Shown: positions 1-14,108 of the stretch, piece after piece
Numbering within the stretch: position 1 is the stretch's first letter
Layout: each line of letters opens with the position of its first letter
Source: Cardiocondyla obscurior
Lineage: Eukaryota > Arthropoda > Insecta > Hymenoptera > Formicidae
Direction: 5' to 3'
Assembly: GCF_019399895.1 (NCBI RefSeq)
Contig: NC_091865.1
Location: forward strand, 3,291,001 to 3,355,000
DNA: 64,000 nt
Notes under the pieces: generated by a model
The model's database searches: none
Told to the model about the DNA's origin: nothing
Seen by the model: the letters and a program-made list of their open reading frames with translations, nothing else
Made by a program: the position numbers and the translations under genes

Positions 1-3000
1 AATAAATGTTTATTTAAAGCATGTTCATTATTGGAATAAAGTTTGATATCCTTGGGACGTTCTACTGTTTTGTATTTTTAAAATGTATGTACGCGCGTGC
101 AATAAACTTTATCGATGTGGCACACGTGAACAGTACTCTAGTGACATAACTGCATGCATCAATAATGTCCACCGGTTCCAACAATCAACAAAGACGATTG
201 TATAATAACTACTGTACACGATTAAAATAATGAAGTAAATATTGAAGTTTGATCGTACGCCTATCAATACGTTAAAATGAAGGACTATAATAAAGATTAT
301 TTCCTGTATTGTTATCGGCAGCTTTTCTTTTTTTTCGCGGATTCCTATTGCATTTAATCGCGGGTGATTAGCTGCCAAGCGATTGCATATTACGAAAAAA
401 AAAAGAAAAAAAAACCAACGACCTGTTTAGTTATACTACTTCGTGCCATTCTTTAACTCCTATGCAGTTTTCGCGATTCAAATTTTATCACTGTGTGAAT
501 AGGCGAAATTCACGATTCAGTTTCGATGTAGAATTGCAATCAGAATACGATTGACAAAAGCTACATACAGTCACTGGCTCCGAATATATCTTTGCAGCTT
601 GTTGAAAAATGTAAAAAAGCATTACATTTAAATTTTGAAAATGCAAATAAGAAGTAAAGCGTCGATTGTGTTAAATCACATTAAAACAAAGAACAGTTTC
701 TGAGGAATATACAAATAAAATTTAATTAAACACGTTATTCTTATGTTCAACATTTTTTATGCTTTATATTTCTTACACATTTTCTCCTTTTAGTCTTAAC
801 AAATACTTTATTAAATTAGATTTTACCGATATTTTAATTTAAAAAAGCAGGTCTAACGATATATAAAATAATGTATTATTAAAATAGCGTGTATATTATT
901 AAAAGTAAAACTTTATATACATATAAAAAAGAAAAAAAAAAAAGTTGTACACTAGAGAAACAAAGGAGCAAGATATGAAACAAGAAATTACTCATTAAAA
1001 ACCTGCTTGAAAATTTTGAAGTCTTTATAAAATTTGCACAGAGAACGCAGTATAAGTCACTATTATTTTTAAAAGCTAGTACGAACTCGCGAAGTATCAA
1101 AAAAATGAGGAAATAAGTTGAGAATAGCAATTGCATTTTATGAACTAAATCTCATGGTAGTAACCTACTTTATTCTGATATTCTACTTTACTTCAAATTT
1201 GGTATAGAGATAATCCTCTTACATTTAAGTAGAATTAAGAAAATAGACATTATATATATACTTTTTTTAAACTAGCTGCTTTATTATATTTTATTATCAG
1301 ATATTATTTTATTAAGCTCGCCGCAATGAGTTTATTTATTGAAGTTAATAGCATACACGTGCGCGTCTTTATTTATGGTTAATTAACTTTATGATAGTTT
1401 CTATTCAGCTCTATGTTCTACATTCAGTTCTACATATATTAATTAATTTTAATTAATATTATTATAACATAAAATATTATTGTTTATTTCTAAGTTGATG
1501 TATAACTTGATACTTTTGGAGTGCAGCAGTCTCGAATAGCGTTATTGCTACAATTTTTTATATTTTATTACGACGTCAAAATATTTTCCTGTTTTTTTTT
1601 TTAAGTTTTGTTTTTCAAATACATTTTTTTGTTTTAAAATCTTGGTTTGATCTAAAATCTAAGTAGCACTGTCACAGTTACTGCATACATATGTATGCGG
1701 ATTTTACATATTTCATGTTGACTTTAGATTTACATCTCTGCCCGCGGGAACCTTTTGCAAATTAATGTTATTTAGATATCTGTAAACTGTTAACTATTCA
1801 CTACTGTTTCTAAAACATATTTGCAAGAATTGACACTTGATTTTATAAAGAAATTTACACAGTGGAAAAAAAAAAAAAAAGACTAACTAAATATGATATT
1901 AAAAGTGTCAATTAAATTAATAATTAATTAAAATAATTTATTTCAGTGGTTGTAATAATAAACTTTTTCTTTTCCTTGCCGCGTTTGTTTTATAATTAAA
2001 TATCAAATTTTACGATGACATAATCTGATTAACACACAACGGTAAACAAGCTGAGTAGTTGTATTATTTTACTTCGAGGGAATACGCTAAGCTTTATGAG
2101 AATATAATATATCGCACCCTACAAGAGACATACGGTACAGTGGAGGTGTGAAGGTTATAGGCTATGAATAGGTTTAGTACTTGTATTACACTTTCAGAAC
2201 GATAATAATGAGAAACACGTGCACGTGCATGTACGTCAACTGTGCTCGCAATTTTTTCTTATGCATTTATGGACATATATACGAACTGCATTAATGAATT
2301 TCTTGATTCGGGGGAAGGGGAGAAGGCTACATACGTATAAATGAATATCTCTAATGTTGTAACTTATTTAATTCTAATGTTTCTAATATTTCCAACTTGT
2401 TAAAAATAATATTAAAGTTTTAATTTTAAAAAAACTATTTTTTTTTCCACATTATTTCTCATTATTGCGTACGGTCTTTAGAGAGAAATTTCGCAAGCAT
2501 TATAGTTTCTTGTAATAACGCTGTTTCCTTGCTTTCCTTATTCGTACGCTCTCATTCGGATTCAAGAGAAATAGTTCGAGAAGATACCACGCAAACTTGA
2601 AACAAAGATTTCTTTAGCCGACGTGATAACGCTTTGACACGAATTTCCCTTGCATATCGAGTGTGACAAAATATATCTTTCTTCCGCTTGAATACACATT
2701 TACATCTCCTGTGTCACGGATCCGTAAGGCACATCTAAAATGTATTGCGGGATATTTACATCCGTTGGCAAGATTTACGCGGAAATTTAGGTAAATCCAT
2801 ATTCTCTCTTGCGGATGATACCTTTGACCCAAATCGATGGTGGTAACACGCTTTTATGCGCGCCTTTATAGGAAATTCGTGCCATGCGTTCCATATCCGG
2901 ATGCGCATAATGTGACTGCAATTGCATATCAATTTGTACCAACGATCTTCTACCTACGACGTTACAACGATGTCTCGAGAATAATATACGTACGTCAAGA

Positions 3001-3628
3001 ATAATAATTGTGTTCGCGGTTGTCAAGAAAAACGCGGATAAGATTTCCATTTTTCATAACGAGTAACTTATCGGTGTATAAAGAATAATGTACATTTATG
3101 GACATTTTTTTTCTTGCCTTTGAAAATACTTTTTACGAAAAAGTAAAACTGAAATACAAAGATATTTATACGCGCGTTCTTAAAGAAGTAAGCGGCTACT
3201 AAAAATACCTGATTTATGAGAAATAAAAAAAGAAATATGTATATACGCGTGCAAAATTTATGTATGCTGATATTACATCGCACATTTATAGGATACATTT
3301 TCACAAGGAGTGACCGCACTTTCTTTTTACTGCCTTGCCTTATAGCTGTGCTTACGAAAAGGTTCACGGTATTTTCCGCGAGAAATTTTCTTCGATTCAA
3401 GATGCGTGTATTTTCTCTTTGTACGAGATCTACTTGTACGTAAGCATTATCGGGAAATTTCAATCGATCCGCGCGCAAGTGGCGCGTCCGGCTGTTTTAG
3501 TCGAAATAAAACGGAAAAGAAACAAAATCTGTCTAGCATCGGTCGTCTGGTCAATGCCCAGCGCGGACCGTGTATCTAAACAGATGTCTAGACGTTTTTT
3601 TTTTTTTTTTCGCCGCTTACTTTGTTTA
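1..3628. other. Gene-poor AT-rich DNA
   Basis: No exon of a recognisable family was found on either strand. The stretch is dominated by poly-A/T runs. A less AT-rich part at about 2,500-3,480 carries minus-strand open frames at 2,614-3,050 and 3,068-3,478. Their products look like no family I know, and the longer one opens only with a TTG codon, so I do not call them genes. The left edge could lie in an intron or in the flank of a gene outside the window. Confidence 0.5.
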
Positions 3629-3992
3629 CTGTTGTCGTGCTGACCTTACGCACGCTCGCTCGACTGCCGAATTCGTCGAGCAAACCAGTTCTTGCCGTCC
3701 GCCACCCTCGCTTCCACCACCTTGCGAATTTCGAGCGCAAGGTGCCGGCCAGATGTAAACACACGCACGCACTCTAACACTACCGCGACGGTCGGTTGCC
3801 GAATCTGCCGAGGAAACCGGTTCTTGCCGTCCGCCGCCCGCGCGTCCTCCACCTTGCGAATTTCGAGCGCAAGGTGCCGGCAAGATATCAACACACGCAC
3901 GTACTCACACTACCGCGGCGGGCGGCAAGAATTGGTTTGCCCGAAAAATTCGGCAGTCGAGTTTTGCGTAAGATCGGCACACAACACAACAG
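3629..3992. mobile_element. MITE with TIRs, TA target duplication and internal tandem duplication
   Basis: This is a GC-rich 364-bp block in AT-rich DNA. Its ends are inverted: the left starts CTGTTGT and the right finishes ACAACAG. The inversion continues inwards with gaps for roughly 80 bp, past a shared CGACTGCCGAATT core. Each end is flanked by TA (3,627-3,628 and 3,993-3,994), as expected of a Tc1/mariner-type insertion. Inside, a segment of about 142 bp is duplicated in tandem; the CTTGCCGTCCGCC core starts at 3,691 and 3,833. Each copy carries a small hairpin with CACCTTGCG pairing to CGCAAGGTG. There is no transposase frame, so it is non-autonomous. The superfamily is inferred only from the TA duplication. 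Confidence 0.72.
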
Positions 3993-6900
3993 TATACTAG
4001 TACGCGGCGAAAAACATTTAGATATCAAACTTTTTTTACCTCGTTACGAGACGTTTTGAGTGTTACATTTCTGGCTGGACAATTTTGCTAAACAGCCGCG
4101 AGAATGAACCACGAATTGGCTAGCTAATTATTAGGTAACGGTGGGAATCAATTTCCACTCGGGTAAACGAATGCAATATTACACAATTTCCCAAAAGAAG
4201 TAATTAAACAATGATATAAATGTGTCATAGTATACATGTGCGTATATTATTTAATATGCGTATAATTATACGATACACGTGTATAAATACTATACGCGTG
4301 TGTAAATAAAATCAAAATACTAACGCGGAAAGTGTCCGATTTCTCCCTATGTCTCTGTCTCCGGTGCGCAGAAGTTTGTCTTTATTATATCATTTTATAG
4401 TGCATTATATATTCTTGCTACTACTCATAATATTTCGCCTCATCTTCTCCGTGTCGTTAATGAAATTCTTGCAAAATAATAAATGAAACTCGACTATGAT
4501 CATGTATTCATAGATAACGTTTGCTCTATGCAAATTGAAGAAGGAAAATAGAAACCTTTCGGGAATAAGGTAACTGTAGTTTACTAAGTTACTCTCTTAC
4601 AGTATATCCGGCCTTAATGAAATAAATATTATTCATTGCCCTTATTATTCTCAAGGGATTAATATTCTTTAATATTTTGCGTGATGGATGAATAATCATT
4701 TTGCAACATTTATTTCTGTTGTATTTAGCGAATTGCTTTACCAACGTACAAATAATTGGTTTCAATAATTATATGCATGTGAAACATTTTTCTGTTACTT
4801 AAGAAAATAATACGTATGCTAGAATATTAAATTTTGTAATGTTATACGGTAATTAAGAAATTACCTTTCAATTATAATATAGTGAAAAGAACCTGAAATT
4901 TATTATGTCTATAAAGAAACTGGTTCACACAGTAACTTATTATTCTTTGTAAAAAAATGAATGTTACAAAATGGCACACAGCCAATAGATGATGTATGGT
5001 TATTATGCAAAAAGGGCAATTATCATAGAATATCAAGTTTTATCCCCTTATTTTATAAATTCCAACGTCAATGTAAATTTCTTACTACGTGAATATTTAA
5101 TTAACATTAACTGGACAATATTTAGATTAGCAAGCTAAAAATTATTATTACTTATGATACAATAAATGAGATTTAAAATTATAATTTATTATTTTTTAGT
5201 ATTTTATTTAACAATTATTATAAATATTAATTGAAAAATTATTTATTTATTAAAATTATTTCGGTGCTTGCATTGAAATGATTTGAAACGTATATGAGAA
5301 ACTAAGTACTGCAGATATCTCTTTTGCAAAAGGAAGATTTCAACTGTCAATGCATCAACATGGAATGTCCACTTTGCAAGCCGAGCCTAACTTTGCAAAG
5401 CACATAGCTGGCAGCTTTCCAATTGGTTTGACCTATATCCATTTTAAATGACAGCGAACCAAAAGCTTTATGCTTTATATGCTTTACGAGCTGTGATTTT
5501 CTTGTGGCTTACGCACACACGCACGCGCGTCCATACACGATCATATATGTATATCAATTTTCTTGATCGCATAAATAATTTTATTTACAATGATTATTTA
5601 ATCTTTGGATTATTAAATTCAATAATTTATTGTGAATTTAAAATATACGTTAACAATATTATTATTATCAAAATGTAATTATTTTGCTGTTATACTATCT
5701 TGTTTTATTAATATGGATCACCTACGGATTAACATAAACATAAAATTAAATTAATAAAAGATTCGAAAGATACCTCGACCGTCTTTTAATGTTAATTGTT
5801 TACGTAAAATATTAATATTTAATACAAAAAAAATTTATTCTAACGAATAATTTATACTTTGTTTCTGTAACAACAGAATTATTTTTATACACGATATACG
5901 TTGTCAAATTAAATCCTGCATCATGCACAAATTATTTTATGAGCGATATATATTTTTTTTTTTAACTAAAGTTATGATTTTCTATCATTGATAGATGTCC
6001 CGACAGAAATAAAAGCATACAATAAAGAAGTAACAAAATTAATAATAAACTGCGTACGCGTCTAATTCCGTGTATCAATTATTGCAGTCCTAAATTGCTT
6101 TTTAGCTGTAAATCATGAATTATATCTATGCACTTCGCATAGATTTACAGAAAGTGCTGTTCCATTTCCATTAGAGGATTCTTCCTCTGTAGTTTTCGAA
6201 ACATAGCACTTTCCGCGAGCTTATTGCATTCATCGTCACAATTGCATTCCGGTTGCATGAGAATGCGTCCTGCAGGACCCGCGGATTATTGGATAACATG
6301 AGAAGACCAAGACCGTTTGCCATTGGCTTTAATGTGCTTGCCTGTATAAATTTGCACATACTCGGTTTCATAACAAAATTCTGCAACGATGGTATACGAA
6401 CAACGAAATTCAGAAGAAATATGATAATAGACAAACTTATAATTCACGTAATATAATATTATATTGTTTAATATTGTTTTATGCTCCATATGAATTATTA
6501 AATTTTAAACAAACGTCAAAAAATGTACATTGAAAGTATTATTTAACTAAACATATCACGTATCATATTTTTTTTTTTTTTTAATCTACATTCCAAGTAC
6601 AGAAATACTACTAATTTTATTTTGAAATAATTTAGACTGCAGTTATAACATAATTAATTATAAAACAATATTTTCTTGCTTCTGAAGTGGCTCTTGCGAC
6701 TGATTGGATTTTGTAATACTTGCATTTCAACGAAATTGCAATCGGATTTATAATGAAACTGCGCAAAGCGATATTGATTCGGTGGAATGACTACGAAAAT
6801 TTCAGCGCGATAGGACGCCGGTGGTCTCCCGAGTACGTCAGACTTGCCTTTGCAAAAGAATGTAATTCTACTCACTGGTGTACGTGATAGAATGAACAAA

Positions 6901-8782
6901 TTGGAAAGGACGAACAATTTCCAATGACCCATTATCATATTTTCTTCCGAATCTCATTTTGCAGTTTCCACTTTTCGCATCAATTACGGATTTATTAAAG
7001 TAAGATTGGCGTAATATACTTATGTACCACAAATATAGTAGAATTTAATTATAATGAATTTATAAGATTAATTTTTTTAAAGAAATGCAATAACTTATTG
7101 ATGATTATGAATTATAAATACTAATAACTGTTCATTTATCTCAATGGTAATCTCGCTATCACTTTACGGATCATTGTTCCGTGTACGTGATATCTTAGTT
7201 ACTTTGTTTTCATAGTTACAGATATAATCCTGTAACATTGCGTAAGTGTTTTGAAACTATTCTACCTGTTGCGACGGCTTTGTAAACCTACGACAATATA
7301 GAAAGGATTCTAATTTACTAAGGGTTTTGTACTCGAATGTATAGATAGAATACGAACAATCAAAATTACTGCGCTATAAATAAATAATTCGAACTATTTC
7401 GTGCAAAGTTTGTACTCTTCGCGTAAAGATAAAGAAACGAGAAGTGTTTAAAACGCGTTATAAATAAAAATGATTAAATGTGATAGTTTCTTTTACTGCA
7501 GAAGCAAAAAGAAATTTACGCTCTTTTATTTTATTACAAATTATAAATATTTAATAATTTTATTATTTTATAATAAATATTATTTCTTTCTTTAGAGTTA
7601 TAATTATTTGTAATTATTTGTTAGTATCTAAGAGTTTGTCATCGTTCGATAAAATAGAATTTTTTGTATTTTTAATTGATACTAATTGATTAATTAATTT
7701 TAGTAAAAAAATATTTTTAGGTATAATAGTAAGAAAAAAATGTTGTATTATAACAATATCTGTACAGTAAGACTATGACGATTGCAGTTGAAGACCTTTG
7801 CATACTAAATTTATTGCTTTCCTAGACATTTCGGTAAATGTAGTAATTTCTTGGAACGTTAAGCGCAGTTTCCAGCTGTTATTCATCATCTAGAGTGGTT
7901 ATTCGGCCAATTACATTTACTGTGAATACATTTGTGTAATTTCTCGCTTTGCTCACCGTATATATCTCTACATAATGCACTTTCTATGCTTCAATAAAGA
8001 TACCAAAATTTTAATCACGCCAATATTTATATCATATGAATATAACGACATTTATTTCCAGCGATAAACAAGAAAATAGAATTATGTACGTGTATAATTT
8101 AAAGAAAGAACTCGACTCATATTACGACCGCGAAATTATTAAGGCGAAAATTGCTTTTATCTTTGTCACGATTGGGGAATAAAGACGTTTGGCGAGCGTC
8201 AAGCGCGACTGGTAGTTAACGAGATGACCGTATTTCCTGCTGGAAAGGAGATCGATCGGGGCGAGAATCGAAATTGCTATGGCCTAGAGAATAATCGAGG
8301 GCGAAGACTCAAATGGTAGAACCACGTAATGGCGGTGAGCCGGCCAATATTGAGTTATGCTAGACCGGGATTGGTACCGAATACTAGATCGAGCGACATT
8401 ACGCATTTAGGTATTGCGGATGAACGGCCGCGAGCTGACAGTGCTTGATCCTCGCATTAAATTCTATAAATGACGAATATGTGCACAGCACTCTCAACGA
8501 GATTCACGAATTCCTTTACGCGTGGGGAAATTTCAATTATCCCGTGTGCACAATGCATTTTCATTATGCGCCGTAAAAATGTTCCCTTCTTTTATATTAA
8601 AAAATTAAATATATAACCGACGCACGCGGTTATCTAATATATACATTAAAGAATGGGTAATTACTTTTACGAAGAGACATTCTAGTTTGATACGGTCAAA
8701 GGAAAATTTTTGTTGAATTTTATTAATTTTATTTTCTCAATTCATCCGCGATCGATTTCTACGTTGAAACCCTTCGATAAAG

Positions 8783-8798
8783 CCCTATCGCGATAGGG
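8783..8798. repeat. Perfect 16-bp palindrome
   Basis: The sequence CCCTATCGCGATAGGG is exactly self-complementary. About 45 bp downstream a second small inverted pair (ACGATAA / TTATCGT) follows. The core TATCGCGATA recurs in another perfect palindrome at 33,706-33,729. It could be a binding site for a dimeric factor or simply chance; no function is assigned. Confidence 0.5.
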
Positions 8799-9282
8799 AA
8801 GCCGCAACACTAAACGACCTAAACAGGCAATTTCAATTATCACGATAAAATGTTATCGTCGCGAAGGATCTGTATACGTCATACATAAATTTAATCTGTA
8901 GTTATAACGTGTACGCGAGAAGAAAGAGGTTTATATTCAAGAAATTTCTGTATCATTCAAAAAAGAAATATGTTATAAAAAAAACCTACATTACATTCTC
9001 AATTTAAATACGTAAAAAGGTGATATTATATTTTAAGCATTTCATCTTTTTGCATTTTTATTTACGCTTTAGCGAGACCTGCCAGCACCGTGAGAGAAAA
9101 GTACAACAACCGTATGTTTGTAAAATAAGTATCTTCTATTCGCGAGACTAAAAATTTCTGAAAACAACTATCAGTAAAGTGGTTTCTCATATCTTTGCTA
9201 TCGCGTTATTAGCGCATTTATTTCCATTACAAACAGTTTACCATATAACGAACTTTATTAAAATTTTATAATGTTTGCGTGG

Positions 9283-9300
9283 GTGTGTGTGTGTGTGTGT
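9283..9300. repeat. (GT)9 microsatellite
   Basis: Nine uninterrupted GT units are followed by an imperfect TTGTGTAGTGTGGTGTG tail. This is an ordinary dinucleotide repeat. Confidence 0.85.
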
Positions 9301-12049
9301 TTGTGTAGTGTGGTGTGCTTCAAAATCTCTGAAGATTGGATTATAAGAAGCTCTTTAATCAAAGAATGATGACATTTGATTTGGTTCACACGATGTTACA
9401 CTACACCGTATAATTTGACAATGACCTAATTAGAGTGTAGTAAGCTTGTGCCTCCGTTGTGTAATTTACACATAGTGAAGCGTAAATTAGGACCCTTGCA
9501 AATTTGAAGCCGTAAGTTATATTACAGCGATGCTTATCCCAACAGCTCTAATGCAAATTTAGCATATACATTGTGCAGTATTTAGATAACGTAATGCGCT
9601 TTTTAAAGACTTTACTTAATTATGTAATATTCACTTTTATATTAGGATTTCAAATTATCACTTTATTTCAATTTTCTTATTTAAGGAAAACATGAAAGCT
9701 ATTACATTACGTATAGTTATTTTCAATAATTAATTTCTTACTGTTAATTAATTTCTTTATTAAACAGATGCATGCTTTTAAGATATTGACCAAGTCCGTT
9801 GTTTACGTATACATTTGTTATATCGAATAAGTAATAATAATATTTTACAATCTTTAAAAAACGCATAATGTTAATAATGTAAAAATTAAGTAGCTATTGT
9901 GCAAAAAAAAAAGAAAGATAAATATTTGAATCTATTAACTAGCAAGATGTAAGCTTCTCGCGCGTATATCAGTAATCTATTTTTGTAACCTTATCCGGGG
10001 TCGAAACAATGTGAAGGGTCCATGAAAAGGGGATCGATTCGATAGCAAAGTAATATCTCAGCGACCTTCTATCCGTTAATAGGAATATTGCAATTATAAA
10101 TAAAATACATAGAACTAAACGTATCGCAACAAAAAGATCATAAAGCAATTTCTTTATCCTTTGAGACTGTGACGTTTTATTTATTCCTTCGGTGCAAAGT
10201 ATTACTTCAGCACAATTTTTAATAAAGCTGCACGAATATCTGTTATTTTCTAATAAAGGCCAATATACTTTTTTTTTTTTTTTTCAATAAATCGATACCG
10301 AGTTAGAATTCATAGTCGGCCAAGCCGGCGAGTATTATGCAAAGCCGTCATGTCAAAATTTCTTCAGCCACGAAATTAAAAAAGAAAGATGCGACTAGTT
10401 TTTTCTCTTCTTCCCTCGTCATTTACTCGTACCGCGTTAAGATATTCCTCGGTCAACTCTACACATCCACGTGTAAACAGCGAAAACCGAGGGGGGGTGC
10501 TTAAATTTTCACATAGCGCCGCCCTTTCGTAGTCTCCGCCGGTTGACCTGCGAGAGAATTTATGTACCGAAGGAATACGCTATAGTTCTCTTTCATTCTT
10601 TCCTTCATGCATTCGCTATGCTTTTACCCACCTTTCATAAACCAGCGCCATTTTATCATCGCATTTTATCGTACCTTTCTGCTCAAGATACGCGCGCTCT
10701 CTTTTGAACGTACGAAAATGTTTTTAAAATATTCATAACACGTGCGTACTTCTTCAAGACAACTTCAGCAATCTTCAATCTTACGTTACGACACTATACG
10801 GTTAAAAGAGACATTGATTTAGGTGGGAATATATAAATTTTCCCTTTAAAAAATATGCATCAACCCCTTTTTTTTCAAAGTGCAATTTGATTGCGAGAAA
10901 ACATGCACGGTATAAAACCGTGTATTAAAGCGAGAAGTTTGTTCCGAATTTATTATTTCGCTTTACGTCAATACTACCAAAATTAGACATGTGATTTTCT
11001 CGAGATGGAATTTTGAATGAATAGGTACAGGTGTATAGAGCATACATTGATGGCTAGGGGAATAATGTACACACTTCAATGGTTTCAAAGCTTTGAGCAT
11101 TCGCAATTCGCTTAGAGATCTATTCAACCCATTATGCTATGTAGGTACGATTGTCAAAGATTATTTGATTATGTTACATATGATACAAGGTGCTTAATTA
11201 AATGAATATGCCTAGACAGAAAAACTATGAATATCGTATTGCGAAATATTTTCTCATTTTTATATTCTGAATCAAATATTTCTATAGTACTAAAATAAAT
11301 TGTTGGGCAAGAATAATTAGATGGACGTGAAAAATAAATAGAGAGGGGAAAAAGAATAATGTGTCGATTAAAATTATCAAGTATGAATATCTATCCATCT
11401 TCTAATTATCTTTAATAATTAGTAAATGTATACAAAAAGCCTTGTGCATATTAATTTCAAAATAAATTATTTTAAGCACAAAGACGGCACTAAAATAAAT
11501 ATTGACTAAGGGGGTTCTTGTTGATTTCGAAAATAATTATTCTCAAGTACAAAGATAAGTGAGCATGAACGCGAAGGATAATGAGGGTTGATATTCCGTG
11601 TTTCGCGAGGGGTAAATTCGTCGCTACCTACGGGGTAAGCACGATTGACATTTGCTAAAGACGGTGGATTTGTGCAGGCACCACGTCAGCTATGTATCCT
11701 ACCCTAACTGCACTTCGCGTTTCGAGGTGGACTAATTAATGCGCGGTAAGTCGCCCGGCTTTAGCGAAACACTACGCTGTGCGGCGTAACTTACATGCAT
11801 GTGACGTATCTGCGATGTAAATCGTACTACGAATCTATGGCACACGTGCGGTATCTCCGTGTTCTTCAGGACAGGCCTGGTGAAAATTATAGGCTCGTCT
11901 CTTCCTGCTCTATGTCGAGCCCCCACCCCATAAAAGACGCGCTACGATCGCGGAAGATTTGTTGAAGGTAGCGGGTCGTTTTCCTGACTCGGTTCTTCGC
12001 GGGAGGACAAGGTTCGGTCTCGGGGTCTTACTTAGGGTCGACTTCGTTC

Positions 12050-12292
12050 GTCACGCGTATATAAGGCTTGGAAGTTTAAAGCTTGATTTATCGCGACGAC
12101 CAGAAGGGCACGCCGAAACGCGAGCAGACAGGCCAACGCGGGGCGACAAGAGCACAGAGATGTGATCTATGGATACTAAGTCTATTTCAGATTATCTGAC
12201 ATGGGAACGCATCTCCGTGTAATGCGTTGACGTCACGAGAACGTCGGGACAATATACGTACTACGATGACATACAACGCTTGTCGTCTATAG
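12050..12292 (+). promoter_or_regulatory. Candidate TATA promoter with possible non-coding first exon
   Basis: A clean TATATAA box lies at 12,058-12,064 in a GC-richer patch. About 230 bp downstream the sequence TCTATAG is followed by a GTATGC donor-like site at 12,293. A transcript starting near 12,090 could therefore have a spliced leader of about 200 nt. It contains no long frame. It might serve the KChIP gene downstream or an unrelated RNA. This rests on motif spacing alone. Confidence 0.22.
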
Positions 12293-14108
12293 GTATGCAA
12301 AGTAATCTCCTTACAAGGTTGTAGATGCGAGTATATTTTTGTACTCAGCATATGTTATTTCGATAAATATGTACGTTTATTTAAATACGTTTGAGGAATT
12401 ATTTTCAAATGTATATTAAAATGCGCAAGTAATATTATTAAATAAAAATTTATTAAAGATGTTAATATGCAAGAATATCGAACAAAATTTGTATTGCAAT
12501 AAATCTACAAAAAAAAATTTAATTTTAAATTATTTTTGTAAAATATTTCTTTTTTACAGTATATGTATATAATTTAGCATACTTCGATTTTGTTAAATTT
12601 TTTTGTCAATAATGTTATTCAAAATTATATTTACAAGCTGCATTTTAATTCATTTGTTTGTCTTATTTTTTTTTTTTTGTTTTTTTACTTTCTTGGAGGT
12701 ATCTTTTCTTATCTCTTTAACGTTCATAGAAAAATTCACATCGGTTAGAATCTAAGAAACCAGGACGAAAATTGGAAGAAAAGAAAAGTGGCCAATCGAG
12801 ATGGTCGTGAGGTAAAACTTAGGGGAAACGAAGTAATGTGAAGGGATGTGGTCGCCCCAGGAGATAAAAGTGGATTTTGGATGGCACTCTGGTCTACAAC
12901 GACGACGTTGCGACGAGTGGAAGAGCTTCTTTTTAGATCAGAGACGATGCAATGTTTGTTCACCGAAAGAATGTTGACGTTACGTAGGACATAAAGATAA
13001 TTTAATATAATCAAAAGCGAGATATATTTTTAACTTTGTAATATTATCGTTATATGAGGATATGTCAATTGCAATTTTGATATTTATTCATGATTATTTA
13101 AATAAATATAAAATAAAAATTATTTTTTATTTAATTTGATTCTTACAATTTTAATATAAACTTTTCGACTAACAAGATACAAGAATAAAAAAGAAGAATC
13201 CTAATCGATGAGACATGCGCTTCTTTTTTTAGAAAAGAAGCTACCTCTATAGTTACGTAACATTAACATAATTTTAGGTCGTTCAACGATGTCAAAAGCC
13301 TTCTAAACGATGTCTTACGTCAATGTATTACAATCATGTCTTGAATCAACTCGATACGAACTTCAAAGGTCACAGAGCCTATTACTAAACCATGTGCTCT
13401 TATTCGCGATACTGCAGAGAACCGCAGTAATTGTCGATCATATTCTGACAAGTATTAATAGAACTTGAGATAGATATACAATAATAAAAACCCTACATAA
13501 TTTTATTTATTACCCATACAAAACAATTAATATTGTTTTATTATGTATTTATACAGAATTCTATTTTTTAATTTTTATTTTTATTTTTAAGGAGATTTAA
13601 TTGTTTCCGCTTTTCTGTTAAGCTAATTTGTTCTCTAATTTCGTGCCGCTAAAGTGTCAAATTTATTTTAATTATATCGTAAATTTTAGTTATTTTTATT
13701 ACTCTGTAAACTTTAATTATTTTCATTACTTCGTAATTTTTATTTTATATTTTTATTTGCTTCGTATATAATACAGCAAATAAAATATCTGGATTTAATT
13801 TCAAAAAGTATATTTAAGTATAGAAACGGGTTAACGTAATTTTTTTTTTTTTTACTTAATTATGTTTAAACTTTTTTATTTCATATTGCGCTTGGATGTA
13901 CAATTATCCTTATCTTAAAAAACCCGTATTAAATCAAGTCGAATTTATTGTGGTCGTTTTACCACAATGCTAATTGTTCGTTTGCTTTGTACCGCGAAAA
14001 AAATTCGCAACCTAATTTTTAATATTTTCTAAACCCTAATTATTATAATTTTATCGTATGTACCTTTCCCCAAAGCGATAGAAATTTGTTAGAAAATATG
14101 TGACTCAC

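Larger units (their letters stand above)
3995..14108. other. Long gene-poor stretch
   Basis: About 10 kb with no recognisable coding exon. It holds a short GT run near 9,283, a perfect palindrome at 8,783-8,798 and a TATA-like candidate promoter near 12,058. A patch at 8,160-8,330 has a 55-codon plus-strand frame that could be chance. The 11,600-12,290 patch is GC-richer and could hold an unannotated first exon. The rest is simple AT-rich sequence. Confidence 0.5.

Noticed and set aside
3068..3478. 136-codon minus-strand open frame
   Set aside because: It opens at a TTG rather than ATG, turns into Phe/Lys-rich low-complexity sequence and resembles no family.
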